Origin: Planctomycetota bacterium | Lineage (GTDB): Bacteria; Planctomycetota; UBA1135; GCA-002686595 | Length of the DNA: 64,000 bases | Direction of reading: 5' to 3' | NCBI GenBank assembly: GCA_012960475.1 | Contig: DUBE01000046.1 | Span: forward strand, 23,572 to 87,571 | In this document: in pieces, positions 63,353 to 64,000 of the stretch | Position numbering within the stretch: position 1 is the first letter of the stretch | Layout: the number at the start of each line of letters is the position of its first letter | Position numbers and translations under genes: made by a program | Notes under the pieces: model-generated | Seen by the model: the letters and a program-made list of their open reading frames with translations, nothing else | What the model was told of the DNA's origin: nothing | Databases searched by the model: none

Positions 63353-64000
63353 ATCTCTTTGGGCGCGTCTTTCACCGGAGCAGGCAGCGCAGCGCTGCGC
63401 GCCGGGTAGCTCTGGATCCTTCCGTGCAGAATTACCTTGCTCTGGCTCACGAGTCGGTGGTCAGTGGTGAATCCAGTCGGGTTGAGGCGATCTGCCACGA
63501 AGCCCTCGACCTGCATCCAGAGAGTTCAGAGCTGATTCAAATGGCTCGTCGGGCGGCAAGGTTGCGCCTGGACGGCCGTGTGCGTGAACTCGAAGCGGAT
63601 CTGCTGCTGGCGCCTCGACCGGCCCTTTGGAGTGAGTTGATCGAGGTGCACATGGAGTCTGGGCGCTTTGCACGCGCACAGGCCGCGGCCCGGCGTTGGC
63701 GTCAGGCTGGGGGCTCCGGCGAGGCACTGCATCTTGAATCTTGCGCGGCAATGGGCGCTTTCTTTGGCGGCGGCGTACGCGAGGACGGTCAGTTGGCCTG
63801 GGAACTGGGTCAGCGTGCGGTCAAGGCCATGCCTCGCGATCGACGGCCGCTTGAAACTCTGATTGCCTTGAGCGGTCGGGTTGGTGCCCATGGAGAGCGC
63901 CGCACTCTCTTGGCAAGGCTGCTCGAACTGCGACCAGGCGAGCCTGAGGCGGAAGCGGCTTTCCGTGAGTCCACCCAGCAAAGTGCCAATGCGCCCGAGT
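63349..64000 (+). CDS. TPR-rich protein, cut by the window end (partial)
   Basis: The frame starts at the ATG that overlaps the upstream stop (ATGA) and is still open at 64000, so at least 217 residues are present. It is helical with tetratricopeptide-like units (A-x-x-x-L-x-x-x-P-x-S-x-E, about 45-60; later LLARLLELRPGEPEAEAAF). No signal peptide or membrane helix is in the visible part. Likely the partner of the TPR membrane protein before it. Confidence 0.7.
   Translation, partial: MNLFGRVFHRSRQRSAARRVALDPSVQNYLALAHESVVSGESSRVEAICHEALDLHPESSELIQMARRAARLRLDGRVRELEADLLLAPRPALWSELIEVHMESGRFARAQAAARRWRQAGGSGEALHLESCAAMGAFFGGGVREDGQLAWELGQRAVKAMPRDRRPLETLIALSGRVGAHGERRTLLARLLELRPGEPEAEAAFRESTQQSANAPE

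Noticed and set aside
1..64000. CRISPR array, prophage, transposase or restriction system
   Set aside because: No spaced short repeats, phage structural genes, DDE/tyrosine recombinase motifs or restriction/methylation pairs were found.

Overview
The window looks like a chromosomal segment of a planctomycete-type bacterium (Planctomycetota). GC is roughly 60% by eye. The inference rests on the gene mix: sulfatase-fold lipoproteins, a very large alpha-2-macroglobulin-like protein fused to TPRs, a MoxR/DUF58/Bat operon, PDZ/DUF6288 and DUF5060 secreted proteins, many secreted or lipid-anchored proteins without known function, and long runs of overlapping genes. No 16S rRNA or other phylogenetic marker gene is present, so the phylum call is inference. 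No phage, insertion sequence or CRISPR array was seen.

Layout. 1-3.7 kb: end of a probable membrane glycosyltransferase, an ADPRibase-Mn-like phosphoesterase, a catalytically degenerate sulfatase-fold lipoprotein and an intact sulfatase. 3.7-11.7 kb: one 2643-residue TPR/alpha-2-macroglobulin protein. 11.7-15 kb: an atypical patch with an O-methyltransferase remnant, a DUF6288 gene between imperfect 38-bp direct repeats, and a sulfotransferase; codon use here is more C-ending than in the neighbours. 15-25 kb: a TIM-barrel lipoprotein, a GT-C membrane transferase, recG, a secreted HEAT-repeat protein and a lytic transglycosylase. 25-34 kb: moxR-DUF58-batD-like-batA-batB-batC-batD-batE. 34-39.3 kb: a second degenerate sulfatase-fold lipoprotein and three GT4 glycosyltransferases. 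39.5-45.6 kb: a glpD-like gene, arsC, a DUF5060 lipoprotein, trxB and a methyltransferase. 45.7-50.6 kb: a GT4 protein with a tryptophan-periodic coiled coil, a GT2 and a GT4; the last is co-transcribed with coaE and rho. 53-57 kb: a membrane coiled-coil/BRCT-like protein, tatC, cinA, and tRNA-Gln(UUG) followed by the only clear intrinsic terminator. 57-60.4 kb: a secreted protein, then gcvT-gcvH-lipoyl ligase on the minus strand behind a well-formed glycine riboswitch. 60.4-64 kb: a secreted beta-propeller and two TPR proteins.

How the genes fit together. Much of the window serves the cell envelope: lipoproteins, a Bat complex with its MoxR chaperone, Tat export, glycosyltransferases for surface polysaccharide, and peptidoglycan turnover. 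The glycine-cleavage block is self-consistent (T protein, H protein and the enzyme that lipoylates H, all under a glycine sensor), but P protein is not encoded here. Convergent gene ends almost abut and lack intrinsic terminators, suggesting heavy reliance on Rho. Several genes carry a TAnnnT element 2-8 bases before the start codon, which hints at leaderless transcripts.

The strongest leads are the two sulfatase-fold proteins that have lost nucleophile and metal ligands, the alpha-2-macroglobulin protein without a thioester motif, the 14-residue Trp-spaced coiled coil fused to a glycosyltransferase, the repeat-bounded DUF6288 gene, the membrane-anchored BRCT-like protein, and the leaderless promoter pattern.
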